A DNA stretch of 7,067 nucleotides, from assembly GCA_021799915.1 (NCBI GenBank), contig JAJYZN010000146.1, positions 1 through 7,067 on the forward strand, written 5' to 3'. Positions 5,076-7,067 of the stretch are shown here, one piece after another (the stretch's first letter is position 1; every line of letters begins with the position of its first letter). The notes beneath the pieces are model-generated. The model was not told the DNA's origin. It was given only the letters and a program-made list of their open reading frames with translations, and did not search any database. The position numbers and the translations under genes were made by a program. The DNA is from Actinomycetes bacterium. GTDB lineage: Bacteria > Actinomycetota > Acidimicrobiia > Acidimicrobiales > RAAP-2.

Positions 5076-7067
5076 ATTGACGTGTCGTCCGCCGGCTCGT
5101 CGGTCGTGCGATCCGCCGGCTCGTCGGTCGTGCGATCCGCCGGCTCGTCGGTCGAGTGATCCGCCGGCTCGTCGGTCGAGTGATCCGCCGGCTCGTCGGT
5201 CGTGCCGTTCCCCGCTTCCAGGTCTTCGGGGTTTTCCGGATCGCCAAAAGCGTCAGCGACGAGCGCCGGGGCTTGCTCCGACGAGATGTCGTTCCCAGTC
5301 ATCCGAGCTGCGAACCTGTGTCTCACCATCGTGACGCCCCTCATGCAAGGTACCCAGAACGCCAGCCACCGAGCCCTGTTCAGCAGCACGAGGGCCACGC
5401 ACATCCATAGCAACAATTCGGCCAGCGTCGCCCAGAACAAGAGGGGATATCCGTCGAAACTCAGCGATCCCCTCCCTCGCGAGGTCACTTCGAACTGCCC
5501 AGCCCATCCGAACACCGAGCTCTCGTGTACTTCGGTGCCGCTCACCTGCAACGTCCATCGACCGGCAGGAGCCAGCCCGGCAAACACGGCGCCGGGACTG
5601 AGCTCCCCACTGAAAGACGGCGAGGAGGATGTCGATACAGGACTGCTCATCACGGCATGCCAACCCACGATATCGGCAGGAGAGGGCAGGGGCACCTGGG
5701 AGCCTGGGCGGGTCTTGCGTACGGCAACCCCCCGCCGCCGTTCACCCCTTTCGGGCATCGCTTCGGTGTTCTCGAAGACAGAGAACCCGTTGGCCTCCGA
5801 AGAAAGCTCGACCATGTCGGTTTGATCCTGGAGCGATGGGATCAGGCCTGGTGGGAGCGGCTCCGCCGGAAGTTGCTGCACTCCTGTGATCTGAGGAGCA
5901 AACGATCCAACCACGACGACGTAGCGAACCGCCGCAGGTGCCAGCAACCGGCCAAGGTGGCTCGTCCTGCCGACAAGCGCCATCTTCACCGCACCCGCCA
6001 GAGCCTCCGCGGGTCCGGGCGATGCCGGAGCCCAGAGGTTCATCGGACCAGGAGTGCCGCCGGTGGACGTAGCGAAGGCGAAGCCAGAGGTCACGTTCCA
6101 TCCCGCAGTCGGCAGTGCACTCGGGTCACCGAGCCACAGCACTCTGTACTGCGCCCCTGTCTCGCCAGGGGTAGCGCCTGTCCCGTTGCTCCGCGGCGAG
6201 AGATACGACAGAGGCTGGGAAAACCCAGTCGTCACGAGGTTCCATCGGCCGCCTCCTGCGGCGGCGACCACCGGGATCACTCCCACCACTCCGGCGACGG
6301 CCGCGATCCCGGTCACGATCTGGCGCCACCCGAAGCGATATGCGGGAAGATCTCGTTCGAATGCGGCAACCCCCAGACCAGCACTGGCAGCGACGGCGAT
6401 GGCCGCAGGAACAAGCACCACGTCCAAGGAAGGGGCGAAGATCCCGGACCAGCCCCGTACCACCACCAACGCCAGGATCCACGAGAGGCACGCCGTCGTC
6501 CAGAGCCGGCCTGCCCAAGCCAGGCGTTCGGCGCGTCCAATGAGCAGTGGCATGAAGCTCGCCGCGATGATCAACCAGCTCAGGGGGGTACTGCCGACGG
6601 GACCAACGGCAAATCGCAGGAGTGCCGTCCACCCGAGAGAGCTGGAAGGAGGTCCTTGGAGCCCGAATACGGCGACGGCGCTCTTGCCGGCGACGAGAGC
6701 CCCGACGACCCACGGCGCGCACAGAACGGCAGCAACGAGCGTGCCACCGCCGACCACGCCGGCAACCCGGAACGACCCTCGCCACTGACCGACGGCAGCC
6801 GACCCGGCGATGATCCCCAGCGCGGAAACGACCAGTGCGACGGCCACGGCCGGGGCAAACGCCGACGCGACGGCATCGAGCACGCCCACCACCAACATCC
6901 CCCTCAGCACCGGCCGACTCAATATGGCCCAGTCCCGGACCTGGGTTGGAGCGGTTGTCGAGCCGGTAACAGCGACGCCCGTGGCACCAACAGCGCTCCC
7001 ATTGACGGCGCTCCCATTGACGGCGCTTCCATTGACGGCGCTCCCATTGACGGCGCTTCCATTGACG
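5060..7067 (-). CDS. Large polytopic membrane protein, C-terminal 668 residues; probable envelope glycosyltransferase-type protein (runs off right edge)
   Basis: The frame is open from the right edge to TGA 5062-5060, with no stop for 668 codons. TTG 6922 is a possible internal start, but continuous in-frame sequence upstream, including a VNGSA repeat array, indicates the true start lies outside the window. About seven hydrophobic segments fill visible residues 50-275. An extracytoplasmic domain of about 260 residues follows, with YRVLWLGDPSALP (307-319) and LGRLLAPAAVRYVVVV (371-386). A final helix (about 541-563) is followed by an Arg-rich segment (RARW, MVRHRFAARM), so the tail is cytoplasmic by the positive-inside rule. 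The tail is acidic and ends in five TDEPADxx repeats. The 'RVLWLG' and 'LGRLLAP..VRYVVV' motifs recall the C-terminal membrane half of actinobacterial GT2-fusion glycosyltransferases encoded next to DUF5719; the catalytic N-terminal part is not visible. Proposed role: cell-envelope glycan synthesis or transfer. An AftD-like or other PMT-type membrane glycosyltransferase is the alternative. Confidence 0.6.
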   Translation of the reverse strand, partial: VNGSAVNGSAVNGSAVNGSAVNGSAVGATGVAVTGSTTAPTQVRDWAILSRPVLRGMLVVGVLDAVASAFAPAVAVALVVSALGIIAGSAAVGQWRGSFRVAGVVGGGTLVAAVLCAPWVVGALVAGKSAVAVFGLQGPPSSSLGWTALLRFAVGPVGSTPLSWLIIAASFMPLLIGRAERLAWAGRLWTTACLSWILALVVVRGWSGIFAPSLDVVLVPAAIAVAASAGLGVAAFERDLPAYRFGWRQIVTGIAAVAGVVGVIPVVAAAGGGRWNLVTTGFSQPLSYLSPRSNGTGATPGETGAQYRVLWLGDPSALPTAGWNVTSGFAFATSTGGTPGPMNLWAPASPGPAEALAGAVKMALVGRTSHLGRLLAPAAVRYVVVVGSFAPQITGVQQLPAEPLPPGLIPSLQDQTDMVELSSEANGFSVFENTEAMPERGERRRGVAVRKTRPGSQVPLPSPADIVGWHAVMSSPVSTSSSPSFSGELSPGAVFAGLAPAGRWTLQVSGTEVHESSVFGWAGQFEVTSRGRGSLSFDGYPLLFWATLAELLLWMCVALVLLNRARWLAFWVPCMRGVTMVRHRFAARMTGNDISSEQAPALVADAFGDPENPEDLEAGNGTTDEPADHSTDEPADHSTDEPADRTTDEPADRTTDEPADDTSMKAGT
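5081..5200 (-). repeat. 24-bp tandem repeat, 5 copies, encoding TDEPADxx
   Basis: Five 24-bp units encode T-D-E-P-A-D followed by HS, HS, RT, RT and DT in translation order. Four units are near-identical and fall into two matching pairs, which differ from each other at two bases. This implies a duplication of whole units after the two variants arose. The fifth, at the C-terminal end, is more diverged. The period is a multiple of three. The product is an acidic, Pro-containing cytoplasmic tail that ends six residues (SMKAGT) after the last repeat. Confidence 0.95.
6998..7067 (-). repeat. 15-bp tandem repeat encoding VNGSA, continuing past the right edge
   Basis: On the plus strand the unit is (C/T)CCATTGACGGCGCT, at 6998, 7013, 7028, 7043 and 7058, the last cut by the window edge. 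Units differ only at the first base (C, C, T, C, T), a synonymous Gly codon change. Translation gives repeated VNGSA in frame with the polytopic protein, just upstream of its visible transmembrane block. Total copy number is unknown because the array leaves the window. Confidence 0.95.

Noticed and set aside
4030..5334. 434-codon plus-strand frame with PPARRSCD repeats
   Set aside because: It is antisense to the coupled DUF5719/membrane protein genes. Its repeats are the 24-bp array read on the wrong strand, and it has no recognisable domain.

Overview
This is a GC-rich window that looks actinobacterial, and I would guess Acidimicrobiia or a close lineage. The evidence is an FtsH with a long Gly/Pro-rich C-terminal tail, a DUF5719-type secreted protein, a CPBP-type membrane protein with the actinobacterial architecture, and strong G/C preference at third codon positions. 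The lineage is inferred from gene content only; no rRNA or tRNA is present.

Layout, left to right. (1) 1-487, minus strand: the N-terminal 162 codons of a multi-pass membrane protein, probably a CPBP-family intramembrane protease, cut off by the left edge before its catalytic motifs. (2) 488-803: a divergent intergenic region. It carries a perfect 10-bp inverted repeat and, facing each way, a TAnnnT -10-like hexamer 6-7 nt from a start codon, which suggests leaderless transcripts on both sides. (3) 804-3182, plus strand: complete ftsH, a membrane AAA+ zinc protease, with a tail of about 167 residues that includes six copies of an 18-bp repeat. (4) 3183-3539: a 357-bp convergent gap with no convincing gene. 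(5) 5063-3540, minus strand: a 507-residue single-pass protein with an extracytoplasmic beta-rich region, assigned to DUF5719. (6) 7067-5060, minus strand: the C-terminal 668 residues of a large polytopic membrane protein, probably the membrane half of the envelope glycosyltransferase-type protein that accompanies DUF5719 in Actinobacteria. Its start lies beyond the right edge.

Genes 6 and 5 form an operon with an ATGA stop/start overlap and a Shine-Dalgarno-like GAAGG, so their products are probably made together and act at the cell envelope. ftsH appears to be monocistronic, convergent with that operon and divergent from the CPBP-like gene.

The most unusual property is three separate codon-phased minisatellites in 7 kb: 18 bp x 6 in the FtsH tail, 24 bp x 5 at the end of the polytopic protein, and 15 bp x at least 4.7 in the same protein at the right edge. 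All encode low-complexity, probably disordered segments, and all have periods divisible by three. The least characterised unit is the polytopic protein/DUF5719 pair. I see no mobile element, CRISPR array, RNA gene or phage feature.
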